Assembly: GCF_019578655.1 (NCBI RefSeq) | Contig: NC_063257.1 | Span: forward strand, 23,391,939-23,455,938 | Direction: 5' to 3' | DNA: 64,000 bases | Source of the DNA: Ricinus communis | Lineage: Eukaryota > Streptophyta > Magnoliopsida > Malpighiales > Euphorbiaceae | Shown: positions 24,147 to 35,855 of the stretch, one piece after another | How positions within the stretch are numbered: the first letter of the stretch is position 1 | How the letters are laid out: every line of letters begins with the position of its first letter | The notes under the pieces: generated by a model | Seen by the model: only the letters and a program-made list of their open reading frames with translations | Databases searched by the model: none | What the model was told of the DNA's origin: nothing | Position numbers and translations under genes: made by a program

Positions 24147-25257
24147 CACAGACCTGTTTAGAATGAACCAAAGAAAGAAGATGAGGATATAGAGATCGTC
24201 TCTACCCCCTCTTCACCATCACCATCTGCAATAACACAAAATCTAGAAGCAGAGATCAACATGATTTCAAAAGATTTTCAAATTGATAAAAAGCTTTTAC
24301 ATGAAGATTTCTATTCTAAAAAACTTTGGTTTTTTAAGAATTTTTTACAAGAAAAAGACAGTATTCAAGAAAGATACTATCAATTTTGCATTCAAAACAA
24401 AGTCCAAATCAAATTTTTTGATTGGTTTCAGATTTATTGCAAAGAAAATAGTATTCTTTATCCTTTCAAAGAAAAGCTTATTAGTCCTGTCACTGTAAGA
24501 AACAAGGCTCCAGAATGGAAGGTCGGGGAAAACCAAACCATCCAGTCTGAACATCCTCCCCTTAGGAAGATAACTATTCCTTATGGAGAGAATGAAATAG
24601 AGGCTACACCTTACAAATTGGTAGGAGAAGATCTTGAAAAGAATGTCAAGAACATTGTTCAGCAGAACAATTTCTCGAATACCTATCTTAACACAATAGG
24701 AAAGCAGCTTGTTAGGATAGAAAGCCAGATCCAAAAACCTCTTATAATCTTCACCTCTCCAATCCCCAACACTAAACATCCAAAAGAGACAAGCCAATCA
24801 GAAAAGCTCAAAAATCCATTCTTCAAACCCTACCAAATCTCAAAGCCTAGCCAAGATCAATTTCAAAAGCAAACTGAGTTTGTTAGAGCAGTCAGAGAAC
24901 AGCTTAGCAAATAAGCAACCTCTGAGTCTTCCAAAAATCTAGTGCTAGATACTCCTCAAAGCAGTTGGAATATCAGTGCTATAGATCAAGCCCATTGCGA
25001 TGAATCCAATGATTCAGAGCTTGAAAGTGTCATTGACAAACCCTCCAACATCAACAGATTGGGATGGCAAGCCCCTAGATTGACCTGGCATACTCCTAGA
25101 AATACTGCCCCAGATCTAGGAATAGAAAATAGGAACAATATCCTAACCCAATCTAGATTCAATGCCTCCTCCGTCTATGAATGGAATATAGATAGAATGT
25201 GAGAATACAATATTCTTGGTCTCTTACAACATATGACCATGGCAGCCAATGCTTATA
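24147..25257 (+). pseudogene. Linker and coat N-terminus (segment 7)
   Basis: The linker is open from 24261 to 24914 with a TAA at 24912-24914 just before the coat start. The coat N-terminus is at 24942-25257 with a TGA at about 25200. Relative to the copy at 17625 it lacks four codons (about 24316) and keeps CAG where that copy has TAG. It pairs as an inverted repeat with 22965-23655. It ends at 25257 in a joint to the promoter region. Confidence 0.75.
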
Positions 25258-25741
25258 AAGCCCTTGGGTTGAAAACTAGAAATGGCAGCCCAAAATATTT
25301 TTGTAATGGGCCAAAAGCCCAATGTAAAAAAAAAGTCATTTAGAAAAGAAAAAAGAAAGAAGACAAAAGACTCTTTAAAAAAGTAAAAGATTCTTTTTCA
25401 AAGCATGGCCGACAACTTCCAGAAAAGGAGTAAAGCATCTTACTCCATTATCACAAGACTATAAGAAGGAGTGGAGCCCTTTATTCCACTAAGAGGAGCA
25501 TCCAAAGCTTCAAGACCTCTATAAATAGAGAAGTTTCCCAAAGAAAAGGGCAGACTGAAAAATACGAAGAACCTCTTGTATTCTTCAAGTCACACAAAGA
25601 AGAAATATAGTGAGAAAAGAGAGAGTATAGTGTGAGAGTGATAGTGAGAAGAAACACCTTCATCTTATATTTAATTTCTCCTCTTGTAAGTTATATTTCT
25701 TTTGCCTAAAGCTTTCATTTTAAAGCTTTTATTTTCATTTT
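25258..25741 (+). promoter_or_regulatory. Pararetroviral promoter region (plus copy)
   Basis: Intergenic and promoter sequence matching the minus-strand copy at 15130-15620, with TATAAAT at 25520-25526 and the leader start GAGAGTATAGTGTGAGAG at 25620. The segment stops before the poly(A) signal and folds back into segment 9, so any transcript would continue rightwards into antisense leader and then RT. Confidence 0.7.
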
Positions 25742-26027
25742 AAGCCAAGATAGAGAAACAAAGAAACAAGTTTCTGGTGTGCAGGATCCTCAGACGAGGC
25801 AAGCACAGAGCATACGCTTGTTAAATCTTAAAAATGGTAGATAAGAAAATAAATTTTATTGATAGATACAAACTTTGAACAAATATACAAGCTTTGAAAT
25901 AAAAGCTTTAAAATGAAAATAAAATCTTTAAAATGAAAGCTTTAGGCAAAAGAAATATAACTTACAAGAGGAGAAATTAAATATAAGAGGAAGGTGTTTC
26001 TTCTCACTATCACTCTCACACTATGCT
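25742..26027 (-). other. Antisense viral leader fragment (segment 9)
   Basis: Minus-oriented leader from just downstream of the primer site to the ATAGTGTGAGAGTG word. It includes a poly(A) signal (TTTATT at about 25853) and a partial tandem duplication of an AAAGCTTTAAAATGAAA-like word at 25895-25940. It is the near-adjacent inverted partner of 25620-25741. Confidence 0.75.
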
Positions 26028-27053
26028 TTTATTTTTTCAAAGTTTGATATGAAATCAGGATTTTGGCAAATCCAGATTCATCCAAAAGACAGGTACAAAA
26101 CTACTTTTACAGTTCCATTTGGCCAGTACGAATGGAATGTAATGCCCTTCGGATTAAAAAATGCTCCTTCTGAATTTCAAAAAATCATGAATGACATTTT
26201 CAATCCTTATTCAAAGTTTTGCATTGTCTACATTAATGATGTGTTGATATTTTCAAATTCTCTAGAGTAATATTTCAAACACTTGGAGACATTTTTCTAT
26301 GTTGTTAAGAAAAATGGTTTAGTGGTTTCAAAATTCAAGATATCTTTATTTCAAATAAAAATTAGATTTCTTGGACACTATATCTCCCGGGGAACTATCA
26401 CCCCAATTGAAAGGTCTCTAGCCTTTACTTCAAAGTTTCCAGACAAAATTTTGGAGAAAGCACAATTACCAAGATTCCTTGGGAGTTTAAATTATGTAAT
26501 GAATTTTTATCCAAATTTGAACTGTCTTGCAAAGCCCCTTCATGATAGGTTAAAGAAAAACCCCCCTGCATGGACCGATGAGCATACAAAGATTGTCCAA
26601 AGCATAAAAAAGCAAGTTTCTGAAATACCATGTTTACACCTAGCTGATCCATCTGCATTCAAAATTGTTGAAACTGATGCATCAAATCTAGGATATGGTG
26701 GGATTCTTAAGTAAGTCCAAAACGAAAAAGAATGTATTGTCCAGTTTACTTCTGCATACTAGAATGATACACAAAAAAACTATTCAACTATCAAAAAAGA
26801 AATTCTTTCGATAGTTTTGTGCATTTCAAAATTTCAAAATGATCTTTTAAACAAAAAATTTCTTTTAAGGATTGATTGTAAATCTGCTAAAGAAGTTTTA
26901 CAAAAAGATGTTCAAAACATAGCTTCAAAATAAATTTTTGTCAGATGGCAAGCCATTCTTTCTGTTTTTGACATTGAAATTGAATACATAAGAGGAGATT
27001 CGAATTCAATTCCAGACTTTCTAACCAGAGAGTTTCTTCAAAAACAGGAGTGA
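26028..27053 (+). pseudogene. Viral RT and RNase H (plus copy)
   Basis: Begins in the RT palm (FDMKSGFWQIQIHP), includes MPFGLKNAP, and has YIND instead of YIDD at about 26229-26240, which changes a metal-binding catalytic aspartate. Stops lie at 26268-26270, 26712-26714, about 26761 and about 26931. RNase H keeps the ETDASNLGYGG active-site start that the copy at 18711 lost. It ends at the polyprotein stop 27051-27053. Confidence 0.8.
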
Positions 27054-27055
27054 AA

Positions 27056-28066
27056 ATGCCAAGAAAATCAAAAGCAAAATAAGAAAAGTCGACAGCAAGT
27101 TCAAAGCCTGTCCAAAGTCCAAAGAAGGAGATTTTACCTTCTTCTTCAAAGCCCATCAGAACCTGGACCGAGATCATCCAGGAAGAAATTGATCAAAGCA
27201 AGGCCAATCCAACCCAACAACAATTACAAATTCAGGAGTGGTTTGCACAGCAAGATCCTGAATTCCTGAAAAGGGTCGAAGAATATTCAAAGCAATTGAT
27301 ACAACTTCAACCCGAAGCCTTTCCAAAGTCATCCTCCTCCTCCAACAAGGGTAAAGGTATACTTTCTATCCCTTTTTCAAAACCTGAGATAGAAATTTTT
27401 CCTCAAAACCTATCTCATAGCTCTAAAAGTATTTCAAAACCCAACTCTCAAAAAATAGTTTTGTCACAAACAAAACTTTTTAAATCCAACGAATATATAG
27501 AAAAGTAAAATTTTCAAAACATTTTGACTATTGAGGAAGGATTCTGTACAGAAAGCCCCTCAAGACTGATTTCAAAGATTTTCCCTCCAGGATGGTATTT
27601 CAAGCCCTGGAATATTTCAAAGCCTCAATCCTACTACCAGTCTATCCTTGAGGTAACTGGTTCTGCAAAGTTCAAACACTTTAAAAAATACAAAGACCAT
27701 AAAAACCCCGCATATTCCACATGCATCATACAAAGAATCCTCCACCCTACAGATAAGGAAATGGATTTACACTCTTCAAGATCTTTCCCATCTTCCCTCC
27801 AAAGAACCTACCCATCAAGCCTAAACACTTCTTTCAACTATTGGTTTAATACCTTTCTTCTTCAAAACGAAGGACAAAGCCATTCTTGGCTTTTCTACTT
27901 CGATACAAGCTCAATCCAAACTTCAAAGATCCCCTATTGGTTTAAACAATGGTGGAATTTTTATGGCAATGTTCCTGAGACCATAATTCCAGAAGTTCTA
28001 CCTCTGTTTAACCTTTTCAAAGCCCACTACAAACCAAACAAAATAGAAAGACGTTTTCCCTCGTTA
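27056..28066 (+). pseudogene. Second viral ORF, unknown function (copy 2)
   Basis: Same product as at 19089, again starting two bases after the polyprotein stop. TAA at codon 9 (27080-27082) and at 27506-27508 break it; the TGG codons mutated in the other copy are intact here. It lacks the 18-nt DYQQAW-coding segment present at about 19880, between short TTGG repeats. It ends in the right-hand TA tract. Confidence 0.7.
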
Positions 28067-28085
28067 TATATATATATATATATTA
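28064..28085. repeat. (TA)n tract at the right edge of the cluster
   Basis: About ten TA units directly after the last viral codons, mirroring the tract at 14178-14250. Confidence 0.8.
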
Positions 28086-29140
28086 TAGGTAAATAAAATT
28101 TAAAAATTAATATAATTGTTAACATATTTTCTTTTTGTCAATCATATTTTAGGAAGTCTTCATATATTAAGAAATTATATTATTAGTGAATGTAAAAACT
28201 AATATTTTACACATTTGACAAATTAAGAATTAATATATATATAATTGAGAATTTTATAATTAAAAGTATTATATGTTTATGATGGACATCAATATTCATC
28301 ATTCATAATCATAATATTGTTTATTGTAACGATACTCATTTTTTATTCCATCAATTTTTAGATATTTATTGTTTTAATAAAAGATGTTTATCATTTATGA
28401 TGTGCATGTTTATTATAATTTATTCTTGTAAATTCAATAATTTTAATTTTATATATGTTCCTCATATCATTATAATATTCATATTGAAATATTCATAATT
28501 CACTGCTTTTTGTAATGCATATTAAAATATTTTTGTGATTGACATAACGGTCATCATTCATAGGTATAATATTCATTAGTTTATTAATGAATATTCATCA
28601 TTAATAAACACTATATTCATTAATTGATCCAAATAGATATATGTAACATAGATATAATATAAATCTTCCTTACAGTTAATAAATAAAAAAAGTCAAGATA
28701 AAAATTATACTACATATATTTATATTGTCATACAAATATCTTTTCAACTAAATAAAATTAGCCAACAATGAACGTTTAACATTTAAACAATAAAAATTCA
28801 ATCCATGTTTAATGAATATTTAGTAGAAATTTAATAAATATAAATAATTAAAAAAACTCATATTGATGTTTCAGACGCACATGTGATACCTGAGCTGGAC
28901 TATAATATATCGTAGTTCGGGACAAGATATAAAGCCCCTCAAAGAGCAGTGCCTCAATGTGCCAAGGGCAATTAAGATAAGAGAAGAACAAGTGAGTCAA
29001 TATCCTAGATATTAGTTTCTATAATGACATGGGAAAAACCTTAAGCCTTTAGCAAACCAATTACACTGCAACAAAAAGATTTAACAAAACCATCCATAAT
29101 TTTAACATCATAGTTTCTAACCACCACCGCCCCTTGGGCC
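28086..29140. other. AT-rich noncoding spacer
   Basis: Very AT-rich, with repeated short words built on ATTCATAAT. No gene or clear element is visible. Confidence 0.45.
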
Positions 29141-29144
29141 TTAT

Positions 29145-29748
29145 TGTTACAGCCTGTCACATTTTGGACGAGCAAGGCCTGTCTATGGTAGTGCACATGG
29201 GCAGAAAAGTACTTAACAAGTGCCAAGAGTGGGCTGCTACTTGCCTAGCCCAAGTGTGGTGCCTAGAGAAATAATGGAAGACTCTAAAAGGTGCTGAAAT
29301 GCTACGAAAATGGGCAAGGCTGTGTGCTGTCAAGCCTAGCCAAGGGGCCATCTAGAAGCTTCCCATGTAGGAGCAAGGATGGCTGCCTTCCGAAAATTTT
29401 CCATGCTCTTGTAAATATAGTAGCTTGCTAGGGAAGCCATGTACATAAGATATTTGTAGAAATATCTAGATGAAACAATTGTAGTCACATGTTAAGGAGG
29501 TGGAAAACCTATATAAAGGCCACCCCCTTATACTTGTAAAGGTTGTTGAGAAATTCAACAAAGCTCTATACTTTCCCAAGCTCAAGTGCTCCTAACTCTA
29601 CTCTACACTAGTTCTAAACCCTTGCTGCCTACTTTGCTCATCTGAAATCCATTCTAACTCACATCTAGGCTTACGTAGTTCGACTTTAACATACAAGTTA
29701 ACTAAGTGTCGCGCGACTTGGCTAACCTCTAAGCCTAAGTTTGTGACA
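29145..29748 (+). mobile_element. Putative solo LTR, 604 bp
   Basis: Starts TGTTACAGCC and ends GTGACA, with TTAT immediately on both sides (29141-29144 and 29749-29752). An internal TATA-like CCTATATAAAGGCC lies at about 29508, followed by sequence like an LTR R region. No primer site or purine tract is attached. A 4-bp duplication is short, so the call is moderate. Confidence 0.55.
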
Positions 29749-29752
29749 TTAT

Positions 29753-30524
29753 GCTGGCCTTTAACTAAAGAAACGTTACAATTGATCTTCAAAAGAAATC
29801 CCTTGGAGGGGATTAGTCATTACTGTCATCACTAGCAAAATGGTGAAGAACAATATCATTAAGAGATTTGCAAAAAGATCCTCAAAAGTTTGTCCTTTGA
29901 GGATTAGGAGTAAGATGCTGAAAAACACAATCATTCTCACTTTCTCTTATATTCCAGCAATAAATGGCTATCTTTTCATGAAAAGATCTTTTCTAGATCA
30001 CCTGCAAATTTTCATAAATTGCACATCACCACACAGAAATCTATCACATATAAGTTATAATCTAAAGCTCATTTAAATACTAAACTACTCCAACATGTGA
30101 GCATAGGAATAATAGGTACTCTGTATTTTCTTCACCACTTTTATAAATAAGAGATACAAGAGTTGAGGAGCACTTCCAGAAAAATATATTATATTTGGTT
30201 ACTAAAACCAAACAGATAAAATTAATATATAACAAAATAGATATTAAAATATGAAATTTATATAACAAGTAAAATAAATAAAAATAGTGTAAAACCAAAA
30301 AGAAACTAAGATAAAAACATATACAATATGGCTGAGGTGTTTTATTTTTTTGGTATTTATGTATCCAGAATTAGTCTAATTAATCTAGAGCGTGTCAAAT
30401 AATAAGATTTCTTGATACTAAATGAATAATCTCGCTTAATGTATAAGATAATAAATTTGTTTGGCCTATATGTATATAGTCTCTACTATTTATGTATATG
30501 AATAATAACTTTTGAATTCTATGT
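29753..30524. other. Noncoding spacer
   Basis: The 78-residue frame at 29840-30076 shows no recognisable family. Nothing else stands out. Confidence 0.4.
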
Positions 30525-30975
30525 TGTAATAGCCAGAGCCTGCATGAATTATTAGCTCAACAACTAGAGGTGGGGTTGGATCTGTCCACATGGCCCAAAA
30601 GTCAACCTTTAAATGTTAGTAGTAACTCATTTAGATTCTTATAAGTACATCAAACCCACAACTACTTTCCAATATCGGATGTAGTATTATAATCTCCCCC
30701 CACTCAAAGCTCCAACGTCCTCGATGGACTCTAGCGGTGGCTCCCACCGACTCCCACCGATTTCCTACAATGTAGCACTTAGCTCCGTACAACACTTAGT
30801 TCCATACTCGGACTAGCAGGTTGCTCTAATACCAGTTGTAATAGCCTGAGCCTACATAAATTACTGAGCCAACAACTAGAAGTAGGATTGGGTCTGTTCA
30901 CATGGCCCTAAAATCAACCTTAAGTGTTAGTAACAACTCATTTAGACTTTTATAAGCACATCCAACGTGGGACGA
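30525..30975 (-). mobile_element. TRIM-like miniature LTR element
   Basis: Two direct repeats (30525-30690 and 30838-about 30975) flank 147 bp. On the minus strand, the repeat ending GGCTATTACA is followed by CTGGTATTAGAGC, a tRNA-Met primer site with one change. Before the other repeat is the purine tract GAGTGGGGGGAGA. No coding capacity, as in terminal-repeat retrotransposons in miniature. The outer end of the right repeat is worn, so no target duplication is claimed. Confidence 0.7.
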
Positions 30976-31026
30976 GGTGCTTATATATATATATGCACAC
31001 TTTTTTTTTACTATATTCTTATTTGG

Positions 31027-31703
31027 CAAAAAGTATAATTGGGCTCTTGAACTTGTCATCTTTTTGAATCTAGGGCCTTCATGGTCAAAATGGTGGAATG
31101 AAGCCCTTTGATTTTTTTATCTGGTGCCACGAGTCCCATAATTAAAAAAATATAATAAAAAATTATTCTTTCATTCAACGTCGTTAAGTTTAATAACAAA
31201 AATTTAATTCTTAATATTTTTTATAATAAAAAAGAAAGGGAAAGAAACATTTAGGTAAAAGAAAAAAATTGAATTTTAGGTTTAGGATTATTTTTAAAAT
31301 TGATTTAGGGAGGAAATGGTTTCCTTTATGGAAATTAGAAATCTCTTTAACACGACAAAGTAAAATAAGAAAACCTAAAAAATTTATTTCTTTTTTCTTA
31401 TTAAGAATTAAAGGTTTTTTTATTATTAGTTTGTATTATTGTTGTTATTTTTTTGTTCATTTAATTGATTGTGTGAGAAGAAGAAGAAGAAGTGAAAGAA
31501 AAAGGAGAAGATGATGATGAATGGCAATGGAGAAGATAAAAAATAAAAACAAAGATTTTTATCAAGTATTGGGATTGAATAAAGAATACACTGCATTATA
31601 TGACATCGAATTGTAAAGTAAGAGAGTTCAATTTTATCGTTTCAAATATGAAAGATTTAATTAAAAAAAAATTAAAGTTCAGGGGCTCAATTATACTTTT
31701 TGC
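31027..31703. mobile_element. Long-TIR MITE/MULE-like element
   Basis: The left end GCAAAAAGTATAATTGGGCT (31027) recurs inverted at the right end, 31675-31703, with few differences. A second, weaker right-end-like stretch (GCGCAATTATGATTTTTGCC, to about 31903) suggests a nested or shifted copy. The interior has no transposase. The (GAA)n-containing ORF at 31269-31514 is not a recognisable protein. Confidence 0.6.
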
Positions 31704-31903
31704 AATTCTATTTTTATTATTTTATCATTAAATAAGTGTTTACAGACAATTTTATCGGTGCTTATAAAACTCGAGCAAACGCTTTTAACTCAAGAGCTTG
31801 GTGGCACCAAATTGTAAAATAAAAAGGTCTAATTCCATCATCTTAAACATGGGAAATTACAAAAATAACATTAAAGTTTAGGAGCGCAATTATGATTTTT
31901 GCC

Positions 31904-33339
31904 TTTTTTTTTTATTTATAACTCATACATAAATTTTTATAAAATTACATAAATAAATAATTAAAACATAATTTGTTTAAAATTAATAAATATTTATTAA
32001 TAAATAAATAACCTTTATAATATATAATATCTTTTAGTTATAATTAATATTATCTTTTAAAATTTTTATTGAATTTTGATAATTATTTAGATAATGTGTT
32101 GTCCGAAAATATAGATAGAATATGGATAGACATACATCCTTTTGGTTATAGTTAATAGTATAATACTACCTTATCCATACCCTATTCATTATCATCCCTA
32201 CTGCAAAATATTGTAACACATCTACATATTCGAACTCCAAACTTCAATTAAGTTAGAACATAAAATATATTCATAAAAATAAAAATACACTAACAAAAAT
32301 CAGCGAAAAATATATACCAAAACACAAATAAATAATAAAAATAATAAAACATGTGCATACCAAAAGCATAAACATATGCTAACAAAAAAATTAAAATATA
32401 CCAGTTGATTTTCAATCCATTTTATTGAAAAGTGTATTACCCCAAACATTTTTTAGAAACACAAATTGAATTCACAAAATTTCTTATACGGATTATATCG
32501 GATGATGACCAATAAAAATATATATAAACAGAAATATAAAGACAATAAAAAAATAAATTTTAGAAAGAGACCCTTATTGTTGTTCAATTTAAATTTATGA
32601 TTTTAGTTCCTCGTTTATATATACTTCATTAACTTTTTATTATATGATAATAATAGATTATCTTTTTATTATATGATAATAATAGATTATCATATTTTAC
32701 AAATTCTATGTAAATAAAAGGATAAAATGTTGGACAGTTAACTCCTCCAAGTTGATTTAAAATGCGTCATTTCCATTCTTTTGAACTACTCACAATACCC
32801 TTCTCAATTATTTAACAATCTCTGTCAACTATTGCTAAACTCTGCACCTCCTGGTCTTTATCAGGATCAAGAATGGTTGCCACCGCTTCTATCTTGATTA
32901 GCTATCTATTGGGTAAATTCTCACTTTGAAAAAAGAGATTATTACATGGACAAATCTTACCAAAATAAAAAATAAAAAATAAAAAAACAAGTGTCAATAA
33001 AAGAAATTTAAAATTCTAAAATCATACGATGATAGAATCGATTGAAAATTAATAATAAAACCTTACAATCAAGTATTTATAGATTTTAGTAAATAATAAA
33101 AAAACAGAAAAAAAATAGTTCAGTTGCACTTCTTCACAAAGAGAATCAAAAGATACCTTAATTAGACCATAAAACATTTTCATTACATATTGTTAGAAAG
33201 TATCAAATGCTATCCAATTTGATCTAAAGATATCTCTAAATGTGGGACACTGCCATTTATCCTAAAAACAGACTTAAACCTTCTCTGAGAAAATAAGAGA
33301 GACAATTAAAATTTGAATGATTGTTAGCATTAGTATACT
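31904..33339. other. AT-rich spacer downstream of the pseudouridine synthase gene
   Basis: Contains a 29-bp tandem duplication (TTTTTATTATATGATAATAA core) at about 32633-32693 and the probable 3' UTR near 33340. No other gene is seen. Confidence 0.5.
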
Positions 33340-35802
33340 TCACGGAACAATGCATATCTGTGCATCAAATTCAGTATATCCTACATCGAACAGACAAAGA
33401 CCGTCCGGAGGCGCTGGGGGAGCGCTGGCGCGTCTGCATGAAGCATCCATCAGCTTCAGTAAGGCATCATCTTCTGCACCTGCAGCTGCTTCCCTTATCG
33501 ATGTTGCCACGAGAACCCGGACCATCTTTAACACAAAATTTTCCAAAAAAATAATTAAGACCGAAAATATGTTAACCATAGACTATTTGCAGGCCTCTGA
33601 TATTAGGAATTAGAGAAAAGAGTGACCACCACAATATAAAGAAAACCTAAATGCGTTTCCATCAAAAAAAGAAAGAAAGCTGATACCTAAACACATTAAC
33701 TGTAGAGCAATTCACAAACCAGTTCAAGTGATTATGATTTTTAAGAGATGCTAACATAAACCATTTCTCCTATCCTATAAAGGTTGCTTCCAGATTTATT
33801 ACCAAACATAAAAGTAACAAATTGGGAGCTAAGGTTTAATGGTTAATTAAAAAAAATTGCTAACACATCGACAAGTGAACAAGTAAAAACCTTGCGTAGG
33901 AAGCGATTAGCAACCAGCTCAACACACATAACTTTTCTTCCTTCCCCATGGTCCTACAAAACAAAAAAAGAAAGTGCTTTCAGTGAGTGGCAACCATCAG
34001 CACATGTAAGTCTTGATGTAATCCTTCCATTCAGCAAGCTTAACCTTAATTGCATCAAATAAGAGAGGAGGTGGCTTAGTTAACAGTAGGCTTTCAGCAA
34101 ACAACAAAATGTAAAAATGAAAACCAAAAAATTAACTGATGAGTTCAGTTCACCAAATTTTTTTATTTTTCACTTTGTCGTTTCCAGATAAATTTCTCCT
34201 TCCAAAACTAAACTAATTGCATTCTTTTTCTACTTCATGTCAGGCCAAGTTTCAAAAATAACTTTCATCTGAAAAGCCAAAATGCCCTACACCAAAGAAT
34301 TTGGAGAATTACTAGTCTAGCATCCTATGTATTGCTACATGCCCCAAGCTTTCTGAGAAATAGACATCATACAAATTTCACTCACTATCTCATTAAACAG
34401 GTACAGGCTCATTTCTTCCCAAGTTTCCACAATTCCTTTGTGTGCTTTATAATCACATCAATGTCCAATTTCAGAATAAGGCATGTGAAGCAGAAGGAAT
34501 TCAGTATTTATTTTTAAATGAATTATCAGACAATCTGTGATTCCTAAAAATGTTGCTTTGAAGTCCAGACATCCAAATTAATTTGCAAGTCAGTAAACAA
34601 TCTCTGGATCCCAAATTGCTTTAGCTATAACTAACAATTAAATTCCAAATCGCATCTTCCTAGCATGTAAAGAAATAAGTATATCATGAGCTAGAAAGTA
34701 AAATCACAAAATCTTGCTGAATGGAACAAATTATATCATTCTTTCCTATATGTGCTATCCTCAAAAACCAATATAACAGGCAATTTGTTTTAAAGGAATT
34801 TTTTATAAAACTTGCAGTATGCAGCAACTTATTCAAGAATTGTATTTTGAAGAGTACAGCTTAGGTTCCATTTGGTCTATCATAAAAGAGATTGGTTGCA
34901 ACCATATATATAAACCCTTTCCAACAGTTCCATCATCTGTTCTCTGCCTTATAATTAAATACTTCAGCAAAATCATTTCATCTTGAGCTTTTGTTTTTAT
35001 CAGGTCCCCCTGTCTGCAGCTGTGATGGCTGTTTGGTAGGAACTTCTGTGTTTTCTACTTCAGGATGTTTCTTTCTTGGAGTTTGCCGGGGCTGTCAAAG
35101 GTTCTCCTATTTCATGAGGTGCTCTTTTCTAGGATTTTGTTTCACTTTTTAGCTATAATAAAATTTCTTTTATATAAAAAGAAAACATCATGCATACAAG
35201 GCACCACAGAAGAAACCTAATCCGTGACATTTCAGGATATAGCTTGCATAAAACCACACAAAGCTTACACAAGAACCATGGAGACTAGACACACGCATTC
35301 GAACAAGAGTGTACGTGTACTGATGCAGTTCAAGGATACTTGACCTCTAAGCCATGTAACACTAGAGTGGAAAGAGGGGAAAATATAGATTTTGCAATAA
35401 CAATTAAAGAAAGAAATATTTACAGGACATGGTAATCTGGCTTCTGTTGCTCGAGCATGATAAATGAAGCACTCTGTTGGTGGACCTCTGAAACAGAAAG
35501 ATATATACTGTTGGCAATCAAATTGAATAAGTACTACCATAATAAAATACAAAAATCTGCAGCAGTCTTATGAACCAAACATTACAGTGAAACAGCTGAA
35601 AATCCCAAAAACAATCTACAACATAAAAATGTACTGGTCAAATTTTTCACTAGTGACCATCAAGGTTGGAATAGTTGAAGTTAGATTGTTATTAGATGAA
35701 CAGATACTAGATACCAAACATCTTCAGTTGTAAAGGAGTCTAATAAAATATTGAGGGGTAAGGGCAGCGAGAAGGAGGGTGTGGGGTGTGGGGTGTGGGC
35801 TG

Positions 35803-35855
<53 letters not shown>

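Larger units (their letters stand above)
14251..28066. mobile_element. Endogenous caulimovirid cluster (Florendovirus-like), rearranged
   Basis: A 13.8-kb patchwork of non-circular viral DNA fragments: 14251-14787 (+), 14788-16014 (-), 16015-18710 (+), 18711-20117 (+), 20186-20246 (-), 20247-23655 (-), 23656-24146 (+), 24147-25257 (+), 25258-25741 (+), 25742-26027 (-) and 26028-28066 (+). The combined gene order is movement protein, linker, coat protein with zinc knuckle, aspartic protease, RT, RNase H, then a second ORF of unknown function. There is no integrase and there are no LTRs. A tRNA-Met primer site and a TATA/poly(A) unit occur instead, as expected for plant pararetroviruses. (TA)n tracts bound the cluster and one inner joint. 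Every coding segment has stops or frameshifts. Family assignment is firm; the genus is inferred from gene order and TA-repeat association. Confidence 0.85.

Noticed and set aside
14251..28066. Ty3/gypsy LTR retrotransposon as the source of the RT fragments
   Set aside because: A movement-protein domain, absence of integrase, absence of LTRs and a 35S-like TATA/poly(A) leader point to a caulimovirid instead.
34981..35165. LINE 3' end inside intron 7 of the pseudouridine synthase gene
   Set aside because: The stretch looks coding-like in places, but no LINE domain or target duplication could be shown.
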